7,146 nucleotides of DNA from Anaerolineae bacterium. Lineage in GTDB: Bacteria > Chloroflexota > Anaerolineae > 4572-78 > NAK82. A program made the position numbers and the translations under genes. Positions 1 through 6,613 of the stretch are shown piece by piece. The notes beneath the pieces are model-generated. The model made no database searches, was not told the DNA's origin, and saw nothing but the letters and a program-made list of their open reading frames with translations. The stretch is from NCBI GenBank assembly GCA_030597485.1, contig JAUVRU010000094.1:1-7146 (forward strand), given 5' to 3'. Every line of letters begins with the position of its first letter. The stretch's first letter is position 1.

Positions 1-23
1 ACTCTCAACAAAGGTTCGGACAT
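1..23 (-). CDS. Start of a further gene, probable second ATPase (DppF/OppF-like), cut by window edge
   Basis: An ATG at 23-21 on the minus strand opens a frame reading MSEPLLR followed by GT, which must be valine, before the window ends. It lies 20 bases after the stop of the thiazoline-carboxylate-hydrolase-like gene. A purine-rich AGGAAA stands about 9 bases upstream of the ATG and could serve as its ribosome binding site. MSEPLL followed by a hydrophobic residue is a common opening for DppF/OppF-type ATPases. That would supply the second nucleotide-binding subunit this importer needs, because only one ATPase gene is otherwise visible. The evidence is only eight codons plus context, so the identity is an inference and even the existence of the gene is not certain. 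Confidence 0.45.
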
Positions 24-43
24 ACCGGTGCTTTCCTGTTGAT

Positions 44-535
44 TCAGTCTGGATCCAGAGTGAAGGCCCATTGGCAGAATGGCTTGCCTTCGGCCAGACG
101 CCCCTGGAACTCGAGCTGGATCTTTGGGTTAAATACCTGGGCGAAGTAAAGGTCACCCCAGCGATACAGATCTCCCAGTTCCTTGATTCGCTCGTCGCTC
201 AAGCCGGCCTGGCGCCAGGCCTCGACAATGGGGCAGCGGTTATCGCGAATGACGTAACGGGTGGGGCTGAATTCCAGGATGTTGATATTGGGAAAGCCAG
301 CCTTGTGCGCCTCCGTCAGGTTTTCGAACCCGCCCTTACCGAATTTGCTGGTGGCTATCTCGCCAGCGGCCTGCGCTTTGCGGCGGACGATCTCGTCGGC
401 CACCTGGTGGGCTTCCTCCTTGCCGTATCGCTCTTCGAGCACCTCAACCGCGCTCTTGAACACGATGGCTGCCGCTCGATACCCGGTGTCAATCGCGTTT
501 TGGATTTCCTCCGGTGACATGTCCTGAATCGCCAT
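44..535 (-). CDS. L-2-amino-thiazoline-4-carboxylic acid hydrolase family protein
   Basis: This small, probably cytoplasmic protein (163 residues from the ATG) resembles the ATC hydrolase family. The characterised pseudomonad enzyme opens the ring of L-2-amino-thiazoline-4-carboxylate to give N-carbamoyl-L-cysteine on the way to cysteine. Seen here: an N-terminal helical half with no signal peptide or membrane segment, then the family-like C-terminal half with SPTRYVIRDNRCPIVEAW (Cys101, Trp107), FNPKIQLE (about 135-142) and RLAEGKPFCQW ending the fold (Cys154). The two cysteines sit where the family usually has them. A GTG at 544 would add three residues but lies only 2 bases from the AGGAGG, so the ATG at 535 is preferred. 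It starts 42 bases after the SDR stop and is probably co-transcribed with it. Many members of this family are annotated by similarity only, so the true substrate may be a different cyclic or amide compound. Confidence 0.8.
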   Translation of the reverse strand: MAIQDMSPEEIQNAIDTGYRAAAIVFKSAVEVLEERYGKEEAHQVADEIVRRKAQAAGEIATSKFGKGGFENLTEAHKAGFPNINILEFSPTRYVIRDNRCPIVEAWRQAGLSDERIKELGDLYRWGDLYFAQVFNPKIQLEFQGRLAEGKPFCQWAFTLDPD

Positions 536-546
536 TTCTTTCACTT

Positions 547-552
547 CCTCCT
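547..552 (-). promoter_or_regulatory. Ribosome binding site for the ATC-hydrolase-like gene
   Basis: Read on the minus strand this is AGGAGG. It is 11 bases from the ATG at 535 and only 2 bases from the in-frame GTG at 544. The spacing is a little long for the ATG but unworkable for the GTG, which decides the start choice. Confidence 0.7.
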
Positions 553-577
553 ATCATTGTGGCTGGGCGGTGTGGGC

Positions 578-1366
578 CTACAGAACCGTCCGCCCGCCGT
601 CGACAAACAGCGTCTGACCGGTCACGTAATCAGACAGGTCAGACGAAAAGAACAGCGCCGGCCCGACGATGTCAGGCGCCTCGCCGATGCGCCCCAACGG
701 AATCACACTCAGTGACTTGGCCAGTCGTTCCGGATACGTGGTCACCACGCGGGCCATCGGTGTGCGAAACTGTCCCGGCGCGATGCAGTTGACGGTGATG
801 CCATGCTGAGCCCACTCCGCCGCCAACGACTTTGTGAGCAGAATCACACCGGCCTTTGTGGCTGCGTAGACGGCCAGCCCGCCCCCGGGGCGCACCAGCA
901 AGCCGGAGGTGGAGGAGATGTTGACGATCTTGCCCTTCTTACGCGGGATCATCACCTTGCCCACGTACTGGTTCAGGAAGAAGGTGCTGCGCAGGTTCAG
1001 CTTCTCGTGGAACTCGTAGTGCTCCAGATCGGTATCGATCGCGTCCTTGAGCCGTCCGGCTCCGGCGTTGTGGATCAGCACGTCGATGCGGCCGAATTCC
1101 TTCATCGTCTCGTCAACCAGCATCTGGAGGTCTTCGAGGTTGGTGACGTCCACTCGCAGCGCCAGTGCTCGACGTCCCATCTTGCGCACTTCTTCGGCGA
1201 CGTTTTCACATTCCTCCAGCGTGCGGCTGGAGGCCACGATGTCAGCGCCGAAATGTGCCAGGCCCAGAGCCATATGCTGGCCCAGGCCGTGGCCGGCGCC
1301 GGTGATCACGATGACTTTGTCTTCCACCAGGCCAGCCGGGTATTCGAAGTGTACGATCTCTTCCAT
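578..1366 (-). CDS. SDR family NAD(P)-dependent oxidoreductase
   Basis: A 262-residue classical short-chain dehydrogenase/reductase, near the usual length of about 250, which oxidises an alcohol or reduces a ketone with NAD(P)(H) in the cytoplasm. Visible motifs in order: the cofactor-binding TGAGHGLG at 22-29, the VDVT segment with Asp73, NAG at 100-102, the catalytic Asn124 in LNLRS, Ser154 in SSTSG, YAATK with Tyr167 and Lys171, PGQFRTPM after the active site, and a C-terminal VTGQTLFVDGG. The catalytic tetrad is intact. SSR with Arg48 after the second strand suggests a preference for NADP(H), which is inference. The ATG at 1366 has AGGAGA 8 bases upstream. It follows the ATPase gene by 93 bases and precedes the thiazoline-hydrolase-like gene, so it probably acts on the imported compound or a breakdown product. 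Similar proteins are annotated as gluconate 5-dehydrogenase or 3-oxoacyl-ACP reductase; the sequence does not settle the substrate. Confidence 0.93.
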   Translation of the reverse strand: MEEIVHFEYPAGLVEDKVIVITGAGHGLGQHMALGLAHFGADIVASSRTLEECENVAEEVRKMGRRALALRVDVTNLEDLQMLVDETMKEFGRIDVLIHNAGAGRLKDAIDTDLEHYEFHEKLNLRSTFFLNQYVGKVMIPRKKGKIVNISSTSGLLVRPGGGLAVYAATKAGVILLTKSLAAEWAQHGITVNCIAPGQFRTPMARVVTTYPERLAKSLSVIPLGRIGEAPDIVGPALFFSSDLSDYVTGQTLFVDGGRTVL

Positions 1367-1390
1367 GACGGTTTTCTCCTTGATCTTGGC

Positions 1391-1425
1391 CTGACGCAGT
1401 CCCTTCTGGGTGTGGTTGGCGTCAG
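1391..1425 (-). other. Intercistronic stem-loop upstream of the SDR gene
   Basis: CTGACGC at 1391-1397 and GCGTCAG at 1419-1425 form a perfect 7-base inverted repeat. Inside the loop lies CCCTTCTGGG (1401-1410), able to form a short CCC/GGG stem. In the mRNA this would sit about 10 bases upstream of the AGGAGA ribosome binding site of the SDR gene. It could modulate translation or mRNA stability, but this is inference from the repeat alone. Confidence 0.4.
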
Positions 1426-1435
1426 TTAGATTATG

Positions 1436-1450
1436 CAGGCGACACGCCTG
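1436..1450 (-). other. Short hairpin after the ATPase stop codon
   Basis: CAGGCG, a 3-base loop and CGCCTG form a perfect 6-base-pair hairpin starting 9 bases after the TAA of the ATPase gene. The following transcript is CATAATCTAAC, which is not a U tract, so it is a poor intrinsic terminator. A partial attenuator or RNA-stability element is possible. Confidence 0.35.
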
Positions 1451-1459
1451 GTTTGCTCG

Positions 1460-2428
1460 TTATCCCCCCAACCGTTGGTGGCACGCCACCTCTCTGCTAG
1501 GGCCAATCTGGATCAGCGGGGGTTCCTCCACCCGGCAGATATCTGCGCAGGCGGTGCATCGCGGGTGGAAGCGGCAGCCTGAAGGTGGGTCCCTGGCGTC
1601 GGGCACGGTGCCGGGGATTGTCGTGGTTCGGAAGTCCTTTCTGACGTCCGGCACGGAGTGGAGTAGGGCAGCAGTATATGGGTGAGTTGGCTGCTGGAAG
1701 ACATCCTGCACCGAGCCTGTCTCCACGACTTTGCCACAGTACATGATCACGATTCGGTCGCAGGTCTCGGCCACAACGCCCAAGTCGTGCGTGATCAGAA
1801 GCTGGGCGGCCTGGGTCTGACTGCGCAGGTCGCGCATGAGACTGAGAATCTGGCTCTGAACGGTGACGTCCAGCCCAGTGGTTGGTTCGTCAGCGATCAC
1901 CAGTTGTGGCTGGCAGATGAGTGCCATAGCGATCATAACCCGCTGGCACATGCCGCCACTGAGTTGGTGAGGATAGCGTCTCATCACGCGCTCGGGGTCC
2001 GGAATCTGAACCAGTTTCAGAAGTCCCAGGGAGCGGTCGTTTGCCTGCCCGGTGGAAACGCCTTTGTGCGTCCGGTACACGCGCGAGATCTGCTTGCCGA
2101 CCGTGAGGACTGGATTGAGGCAAGAACGGGGATTCTGAAAGACCATGGTGATGGCCTGCCCCCGCACGGTGCTGTTCATTTTGGCCTCGGGCATGGCGAG
2201 CAGGTCTCGCCCCTGGAAGAAGATCTCGCCGGAAACGATGCGCCCTGGCATCTGGATCAAGCGCAATACAGACAGGGCAGTCACGGACTTGCCCGAGCCT
2301 GACTCACCCACCAGGCCTACCATCTCTCCAGGGTCCATCCAGAATGACACACCGTCAACCGCCCTGACGACGGCACGCCGCAGGTAGAAATAGGTTTTCA
2401 GGTCCCTGATTTCCAGCAGTCTTGTCAT
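1460..2428 (-). CDS. Peptide-type (DppD/OppD family) ABC transporter ATP-binding protein
   Basis: Cytoplasmic ATPase subunit of a peptide/opine/nickel-type importer, 322 residues from the ATG, normal for the family. Seen: Walker A GESGSGKS at 41-48, Q-loop VFQNP with Gln98, signature LSGGM at 156-160, Walker B LVIADE at 176-181 and the D-loop in GLDVT, switch ITHD with His214, and the family C-terminal extension with THPYTAALL and a cysteine-rich segment [15 protein letters not shown]. Cysteines 285, 291, 294, 298 and later 316 resemble those reported to hold an iron-sulfur cluster in some DppD proteins. The upstream permease ends in TGA at 2431. AGGTGG (2439-2434) lies 5 bases before the ATG at 2428, so that start is preferred over in-frame GTGs at 2434 and 2437, which overlap the permease. 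Translational coupling is likely. It should pair with a second ATPase, probably the gene beginning at 23. Confidence 0.95.
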   Translation of the reverse strand: MTRLLEIRDLKTYFYLRRAVVRAVDGVSFWMDPGEMVGLVGESGSGKSVTALSVLRLIQMPGRIVSGEIFFQGRDLLAMPEAKMNSTVRGQAITMVFQNPRSCLNPVLTVGKQISRVYRTHKGVSTGQANDRSLGLLKLVQIPDPERVMRRYPHQLSGGMCQRVMIAMALICQPQLVIADEPTTGLDVTVQSQILSLMRDLRSQTQAAQLLITHDLGVVAETCDRIVIMYCGKVVETGSVQDVFQQPTHPYTAALLHSVPDVRKDFRTTTIPGTVPDARDPPSGCRFHPRCTACADICRVEEPPLIQIGPSREVACHQRLGG

Positions 2429-2430
2429 GT

Positions 2431-3336
2431 TCACCACCTGAGCCTGGGATCAAACACGTCGCGCAATCCGTCGGCCAGCAAGTTGAAGGCCAGGATGGTG
2501 ATGACGATGGCCAGGCCGGGGAAGAAGAACAGCCACCAATGACCGGACAACATGAACGCCATTCCTTCGTTGATCATCCCGCCCCATTCCGGTGTGGGTG
2601 GGCGTACCCCCAGACCAATGAAGCTCAGGCCGGCGGCGTTCAATATCGCCCAGCTCAAGTTGACGGCCACCTGAACCAGAAGCACCGGAACACAGTTGGG
2701 TAACAAGTGAATGAATATCACCTGCAATGGTGAGTTGCCCATCGTGTGCGCGGCTTCAGCATAGGGTCTCTCTTTGGCCGACAGTATCTCACCGCGTGCC
2801 AACCGCACGTAGATGGGGGCCTGAATGAGCGCCACCACATAGATGATGTTGGCGGTGCCCGCGCCCAGCGCTGCCGCTGTGCCCATCGCCAGGATGAACG
2901 GGGGAAAGGCCATGATGACGTCAACCAGGCGCATGAGGAGATTGTCTGCCAGCCCTGCGAAGTAGCCGGCCAGGGCGCCGAGCACTGTGCCAACAGCAAA
3001 TGCCAGGCCCACTGAGGTCAGAGCGATGAAGAGGTCCAGTCGGGTGGCGTAGATGATGCGCGAGAAGACGTCTCGCCCATACTGGTCGGTGCCGAACAGG
3101 GCCTGGCGGGAAGGGGGCTCCAGAGCATTGGCGGGAGAGACCGCGAGCGGATCGTGAGTGGCGATCAATGGTGCGGCCAGCGCGATGATCACCAGCAGCA
3201 CGATCACGGAGAACCCGAAGAGAGTCACCGGGTTGCGGCGAATGATATAGGCCGGGTATTCCAGCCGCCCCCACAATCGGGCTCCCCACCATGATCGGCC
3301 GGTGTCAGCCGGCGCCGCATCATCCATCGTGGTCAT
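2431..3336 (-). CDS. Peptide-type (DppC/OppC family) ABC transporter permease
   Basis: Integral membrane permease of 301 residues, usual length, forming half of the translocation channel. The N-terminal cytoplasmic segment is followed by a first membrane helix at about 38-60. Then comes the OppC-type stretch FGTDQYGRDVFSRIIYATR (about 81-99), further helices near 104-127, 136-158, 162-177, 214-236 and 267-288, and a C-terminal DVFDPRLRW. The EAA loop that docks on the ATPase is visible as YAEAAHTMGNSPLQVIFIHLLPN (about 192-214). The ATG at 3336 lies 11 bases after the DppB-type stop, with AGGGA a few bases upstream. Its stop codon sits within the ribosome binding region of the ATPase gene, showing one tight operon. 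The substrate cannot be read from the permease. Confidence 0.95.
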   Translation of the reverse strand: MTTMDDAAPADTGRSWWGARLWGRLEYPAYIIRRNPVTLFGFSVIVLLVIIALAAPLIATHDPLAVSPANALEPPSRQALFGTDQYGRDVFSRIIYATRLDLFIALTSVGLAFAVGTVLGALAGYFAGLADNLLMRLVDVIMAFPPFILAMGTAAALGAGTANIIYVVALIQAPIYVRLARGEILSAKERPYAEAAHTMGNSPLQVIFIHLLPNCVPVLLVQVAVNLSWAILNAAGLSFIGLGVRPPTPEWGGMINEGMAFMLSGHWWLFFFPGLAIVITILAFNLLADGLRDVFDPRLRW

Positions 3337-3347
3337 AGTGTCCCTGC

Positions 3348-4364
3348 CTACCCATATGAGATCCGGGGATCAATGAATGCGTACAAGATATCGACCAACA
3401 GGTTGATCATCACGAAAATAACCGCAACCATCAGAACGGCGCCTTGCACGCCGGCATAGTCCATGTTCATGATCGAGCCAAAAGAATAGCTGCCCATTCC
3501 GGTGAGACCAAAAATCATCTCGATCAGCACGGTGCCTCCCAGGGCAAAACCGTACAAGACACCGATCATGGTCACTACCGGCAGAAGCGCATTCTGCAGG
3601 GCGTCACGATAGATGACGGTCCGGCGCGGTAGCCCGAAGGCGGTTGCTGTTCTCACGTAATCCGAATGAAGCACTTCTGCCATGCTGGACCGCGTCATGC
3701 GCGTGATCGAACCAATCATGGGCAGAGCCAGCGTGATGGCCGGCAGGATCAGATGGGATATCGCAGAGCCGAAGGTTTCCCAATTGCCGGCTATGATGCT
3801 GTCCACCAGGATCATGCCGGTAACCGTAGGGGGGCGCTCCATGAGCACGTCCAGTACGCCCATCGGCGGCGGAGCCCATCGCAGTCTGAAGAAGAAGAAA
3901 TAGATCAACACCAGTCCAGTCCAGAACATAGGCATAGAGACGCCTGTGACCGCCAAAACACGAGCGACGTTATCAACCCACGAACCCCGTTTGACGGCAG
4001 AAACCACGCCCAAGGGCACGCCCACAATCAACGTGATAATTAGAGCGATGGTGGCTAACTCTATAGAGAGGGGAAACCGCTGTTTCAGGTCGTCGGCCAC
4101 AGGCTGGGATGTATGCCAGGCATAACCCAGATCACCGTGAAGGATGTCATTGAGATAGATCACGTACTGTTGATAGAGCGGTTTATCCAGCCCCAGTTCC
4201 GTCTTGACCTGTTCGATGTCCTCTTCGGTGGCATAGGGACCCAGGATGAAATAGGCCGGGTTGCCCGGCAGCACCCGAACGAGGGAGAAGCAGACGATGG
4301 TTACCCCCAGCAACGTGGGGATCAAGAGCAACAACCGTCGTGCAATGTAAATCAGCAAACGCAT
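3348..4364 (-). CDS. Peptide-type (DppB/OppB family) ABC transporter permease
   Basis: Integral membrane permease of 338 residues, the partner of the DppC-type subunit. It starts with the family hallmark RLLIYIARRLLLLIPTLLGVTIVCF, whose first membrane helix is at about 10-30, then VRVLPGNPAYFILG. An external segment contains LGLDKPLYQQYVIYLNDILHGDLG (about 57-80), as in OppB/DppB. Further helices lie near 101-123, 134-158, 203-222, 260-283 and 308-330. The EAA loop is seen as YVRTATAFGLPRRTVIYRDALQNALLP (about 236-262), and the protein ends in ILYAFIDPRISYG. The ATG at 4364 has AGAGGG 6 bases upstream. It lies 227 bases after the binding-protein stop, so its expression may be set by the structured gap between them. 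Confidence 0.95.
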   Translation of the reverse strand: MRLLIYIARRLLLLIPTLLGVTIVCFSLVRVLPGNPAYFILGPYATEEDIEQVKTELGLDKPLYQQYVIYLNDILHGDLGYAWHTSQPVADDLKQRFPLSIELATIALIITLIVGVPLGVVSAVKRGSWVDNVARVLAVTGVSMPMFWTGLVLIYFFFFRLRWAPPPMGVLDVLMERPPTVTGMILVDSIIAGNWETFGSAISHLILPAITLALPMIGSITRMTRSSMAEVLHSDYVRTATAFGLPRRTVIYRDALQNALLPVVTMIGVLYGFALGGTVLIEMIFGLTGMGSYSFGSIMNMDYAGVQGAVLMVAVIFVMINLLVDILYAFIDPRISYG

Positions 4365-4370
4365 TAGCTA

Positions 4371-4376
4371 CCCTCT
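4371..4376 (-). promoter_or_regulatory. Ribosome binding site of the DppB-type permease
   Basis: Minus-strand AGAGGG stands 6 bases before the ATG at 4364 and supports that start. Confidence 0.6.
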
Positions 4377-4407
4377 AGCTGACTGAGAGACCAACTGGCA
4401 TCAGACA

Positions 4408-4523
4408 AATCAGACACAAGCCGGAGTCTCCCGGAGGCTGAAACCGGCTGAAAGCACCCGGACTCTGCTGGAATACTTGTAGCTACACCCAGAGCCTCCA
4501 GAGGATTTGCCTGATGTCTGATT
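4408..4523 (-). other. Gap with nested inverted repeats between binding protein and permease
   Basis: In the 227-base noncoding gap, AATCAGACA at 4408-4416 is the exact reverse complement of TGTCTGATT at 4515-4523. Nested within are GGAGGCT (4433-4439) and AGCCTCC (4493-4499). A second copy of ATCAGACA stands at 4400-4407. These could pair in the mRNA to give a larger fold, but the arms are short and widely spaced. No gene, promoter consensus or tRNA was recognised here. Confidence 0.3.
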
Positions 4524-4547
4524 CACTTCTCCTGAGCGGGGAGGTAT

Positions 4548-4577
4548 CCCTGGCCCGGCCCGAAGGCCGGACCAGGG
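4548..4577 (-). terminator. Strong GC-rich hairpin with C(UUCG)G loop after the binding-protein gene
   Basis: In the minus-strand transcript the arms 4577-4565 and 4560-4548 pair over 13 base pairs, with a single U-G wobble (4571 with 4554), closing a UUCG loop on a C-G pair. C(UUCG)G is an exceptionally stable tetraloop. The hairpin begins 14 bases after the binding-protein TAG. On the plus strand the wobble becomes a C-A mismatch, so the structure is better formed in the sense transcript. No U tract follows (the next bases are ATACCTCCCC), so it is probably not a full intrinsic terminator. A role in protecting the upstream message, or partial termination that raises binding protein over permease levels, fits the context. 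Confidence 0.65.
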
Positions 4578-4591
4578 GTGATTCGACGGGC

Positions 4592-6466
4592 CTAGTCTTT
4601 GTAGAGTACGTTGTGGCGCGTGGCCCGGTCGGGGTAGAAGACGTAACCTTGGACGTTGTCTCCCATGACGACATTCCAGTATGGGTTGAACAGCCAGGTT
4701 ACCGGCTGCTCGGCGCCGATGATGTCCTGCGCCTCTTCCATGGATGCTTGGATCTTGGCGGCGTCAGGCTCCACAACTGCTATAGACGTCAGCTCATCGA
4801 CCCGCGGGTTGGAGTACACCCAGGTGTTCAGAATCCCGTCCGTCACGTACCAGAAATTCATCACGTACGTGGGATCGGGGGCGTAGGGGGTGTACCCGTC
4901 CAGGCCAGCGGTGATGGTCTTGGCACTGCGCCGTTCAGACCAGGCAGCTGTCTGGATCTTCTCCAGCTCGACGTTGATATTGAGCTTGGCCAGCTCGGCC
5001 TGCAGGAAGACAGCCGTCATCTCCTCTTCCGGGCGGCCCTCGCGGTAGGTCAGGGTCATGTCAAACCCGTCCGACAGACCTGCCTCGGCAAGCAGCGCCT
5101 TGGCCTTCTCAATGTCGTAGGTGCATTCGTTGACGTCCTTCTGATATGCCACCCCATTGGCCACCGGACCTGCCGAGGGGGTTCCCAGCCCGTAGAGCAC
5201 CTTGTCAATCAAGGCATCGTAGGGTACTGCATAGCACAGCGCCTTGCGAACCGTGACGTCATCGTAGGGCGCGACCGTGTTGTTGGTGAAGAACACAGTC
5301 GTTGACGGGACCGGGAAGTGCATGATCTGGATCCCTGGGGCATCTTTGAGCGTGGTGGTCAGGTCCACGCCCGGGACGTCATAGGCCATGTCGATGGCAC
5401 CGCTCAGCAGCAGCAGGATGCGATCCTGGGCAGAGGGCACAGTCTTGTAGATGACCTTCTTCAGCTCGGGCGCACCCTTCCAGTAGTTCTCGTTGGCGAC
5501 GTAGACCACCTGATTGCCGGGCTCGTATTTGTCCAGGATGTAGGGGCCGCTGCCAGCGACGTGGTTCCTGAGCCATTTCTCGGCGAAGGGGTCGTCCTCG
5601 GTCACTTGCGCCTCGACCACCTTGGAGTCTATGATGGGGGCGTTGGGTCCCAACGTGAGGATGTGCAGAAGCAAGTTGTTGGGTTCTTCGAGCACGAACT
5701 GGAAGGTGTAGTCGTCGACGACGACAGTCTGGGCCGGGTCCGTGATGCCGGCGAAGCCCAGCATCATGTTCTGGATGCCCTTGCCCATGTTCAACGCGCG
5801 GTCGAACGAGTACTCCACGTCGGCTGCGGTCAGCTCGTTCCCGCTGCTGAACTTCACACCCGGGCGCAGGTTGAAGGTCCAGGTCAGGCCGTCGTCTGAG
5901 GCGCTCCACGATTCGGCCAACATGCCCTTGAACTTGGTGGTGTCGGCTACCGGTCTGCCTTGATCGTCCTCGGTCACTTCATATTCCAACAGCCGGTCAT
6001 ACAGAGTCTGGATCATCTCGTTGGCGGTGAAGTAGGTGGCGGTGGCCGGGTCCCAGCCTTCCAGGTCGCCAGGGACAGCCACGATGAGCACCGTGTCGGC
6101 CTCATCCTCAGCTATCGCTGGTGGTGCCAGCAGCACTTCGGCGTCCTCGGCACTGGGGATGCAGATCTTCCAACCGATCTCGATGGCATCAGCGTCGTCT
6201 ATCTCTGGGAACGAGTCGTCCTCAGCATGCATTCGGTTGGTGGCCACCATGATGGCCTGGTATGCCATTACGTTGCCCAGATACTTCTCCGCGATCTTGC
6301 TCAACGAGTCGTCAGCTTGCGTGGTGTACTCGTTGGCGCACGGTACCGGTGAGATGTCTTGCGCCGGTGGTGCGGCCGCGGCAGCCAGCGGCAGTAGCAT
6401 CGACAACAAGATGGCCACCCCCAGCAAGCTCAATACACGTGGTGCGCGATGTGATTTCCTGTGCAC
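4592..6466 (-). CDS. LysM-containing ABC transporter substrate-binding protein (SBP_bac_5 family)
   Basis: Exported solute-binding protein of 624 residues, longer than the usual 500-550 because of an N-terminal extra domain. It has a signal peptide with basic MHRKSHRAPR, a hydrophobic core VLSLLGVAILLSMLLPLA and an alanine-rich end near 27-35. There is no lipobox cysteine; the first cysteine is residue 43. Residues about 45-104 look like a LysM domain, starting YTTQADDSLSKIAEKYLG and ending IGWKICIP, framed by Cys43 and Cys102. An acidic, alanine- and proline-rich linker follows (about 105-125). The SBP_bac_5 domain fills the rest, with the family signature DGLTWTFNLRPGVKFSSGNELTAADVEYSFDRAL (about 192-225) and GSGPYILDKY later. 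The GTG start at 6466 has AAGGAG 6 bases upstream. It precedes the two permeases and feeds solute to them. The family binds peptides, opines, nickel, sugars and other solutes, so the ligand is unknown; the neighbours suggest a cyclic nitrogen or sulfur compound. Confidence 0.93.
   Translation of the reverse strand: MHRKSHRAPRVLSLLGVAILLSMLLPLAAAAAPPAQDISPVPCANEYTTQADDSLSKIAEKYLGNVMAYQAIMVATNRMHAEDDSFPEIDDADAIEIGWKICIPSAEDAEVLLAPPAIAEDEADTVLIVAVPGDLEGWDPATATYFTANEMIQTLYDRLLEYEVTEDDQGRPVADTTKFKGMLAESWSASDDGLTWTFNLRPGVKFSSGNELTAADVEYSFDRALNMGKGIQNMMLGFAGITDPAQTVVVDDYTFQFVLEEPNNLLLHILTLGPNAPIIDSKVVEAQVTEDDPFAEKWLRNHVAGSGPYILDKYEPGNQVVYVANENYWKGAPELKKVIYKTVPSAQDRILLLLSGAIDMAYDVPGVDLTTTLKDAPGIQIMHFPVPSTTVFFTNNTVAPYDDVTVRKALCYAVPYDALIDKVLYGLGTPSAGPVANGVAYQKDVNECTYDIEKAKALLAEAGLSDGFDMTLTYREGRPEEEMTAVFLQAELAKLNINVELEKIQTAAWSERRSAKTITAGLDGYTPYAPDPTYVMNFWYVTDGILNTWVYSNPRVDELTSIAVVEPDAAKIQASMEEAQDIIGAEQPVTWLFNPYWNVVMGDNVQGYVFYPDRATRHNVLYKD
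6155..6337 (-). other. LysM-like domain within the binding protein
   Basis: Covers residues about 44-104 of the binding protein. The pattern of an opening YTTQADDSL, a helix SKIAEKYLG, a second helix AYQAIMVATN and a closing GWKICIP matches the LysM fold, which binds glycan chains of peptidoglycan. The stretch between the second helix and the end is longer and more acidic than in a typical LysM. Cys43 and Cys102 bracket the domain and could form a disulfide. Confidence 0.75.
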
Positions 6467-6472
6467 TTTGAT

Positions 6473-6478
6473 CTCCTT
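6473..6478 (-). promoter_or_regulatory. Ribosome binding site deciding the GTG start of the binding protein
   Basis: Minus-strand AAGGAG is separated by 6 bases (ATCAAA) from the GTG at 6466. No ATG gives a full signal peptide, so this site fixes the GTG start. Confidence 0.85.
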
Positions 6479-6508
6479 TTCTGTCCTTATTCATACAGTG
6501 GAGTGGAG

Positions 6509-6563
6509 CGGTATCCTCTCAATGGTCTGGCTGGCCAGACCCGCGCTCTGCGAGACGATACCG
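6509..6563 (-). promoter_or_regulatory. Nested stem-loop in the probable 5' leader of the binding-protein gene
   Basis: Outer arms CGGTATCCTCTC (6509-6520) and GAGACGATACCG (6552-6563) are complementary at 11 of 12 positions. Between them lies an 18-base dyad GGTCTGGCTGGCCAGACC (6524-6541), with 8 complementary bases on each side of a 2-base centre. The whole 55-base element ends 42 bases upstream of the GTG. As RNA it makes a two-tier hairpin; as DNA the inner dyad has the size and symmetry of a repressor operator. No known riboswitch was recognised. No convincing -35/-10 pair could be placed, so whether the element lies inside the transcript is unknown. Confidence 0.5.
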
Positions 6564-6613
6564 GGCATACAACTTACACAATGATCTGCCTGACTGTGGT
6601 GGTTCTCCTGGCC

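Noticed and set aside
803..1429. Plus-strand open frame of 208 codons
   Set aside because: Fully antisense to the SDR gene, whose cofactor and catalytic motifs are intact on the minus strand.
4514..5305. Long plus-strand open frame (263 codons) opposite the binding-protein gene
   Set aside because: It lies antisense to an unambiguous SBP_bac_5 coding region, shows no recognisable domain, and is the expected mirror of GC-rich codon use.
5318..5899. Plus-strand open frame of 193 codons
   Set aside because: Same antisense shadow effect over the binding-protein gene; composition is dominated by Val, Gly, Asp and His without any family pattern.
6491..6568. Minus-strand 25-codon frame starting ATG at 6568, a possible leader peptide
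   Set aside because: No ribosome binding site stands before it, it has no run of repeated codons typical of attenuation leaders, and it overlaps the nested stem-loop.
6566..6600. Possible -10 element TTGTAT upstream of the nested stem-loop
   Set aside because: No acceptable -35 hexamer was found at 16-18 bases, so a promoter call is not supported.
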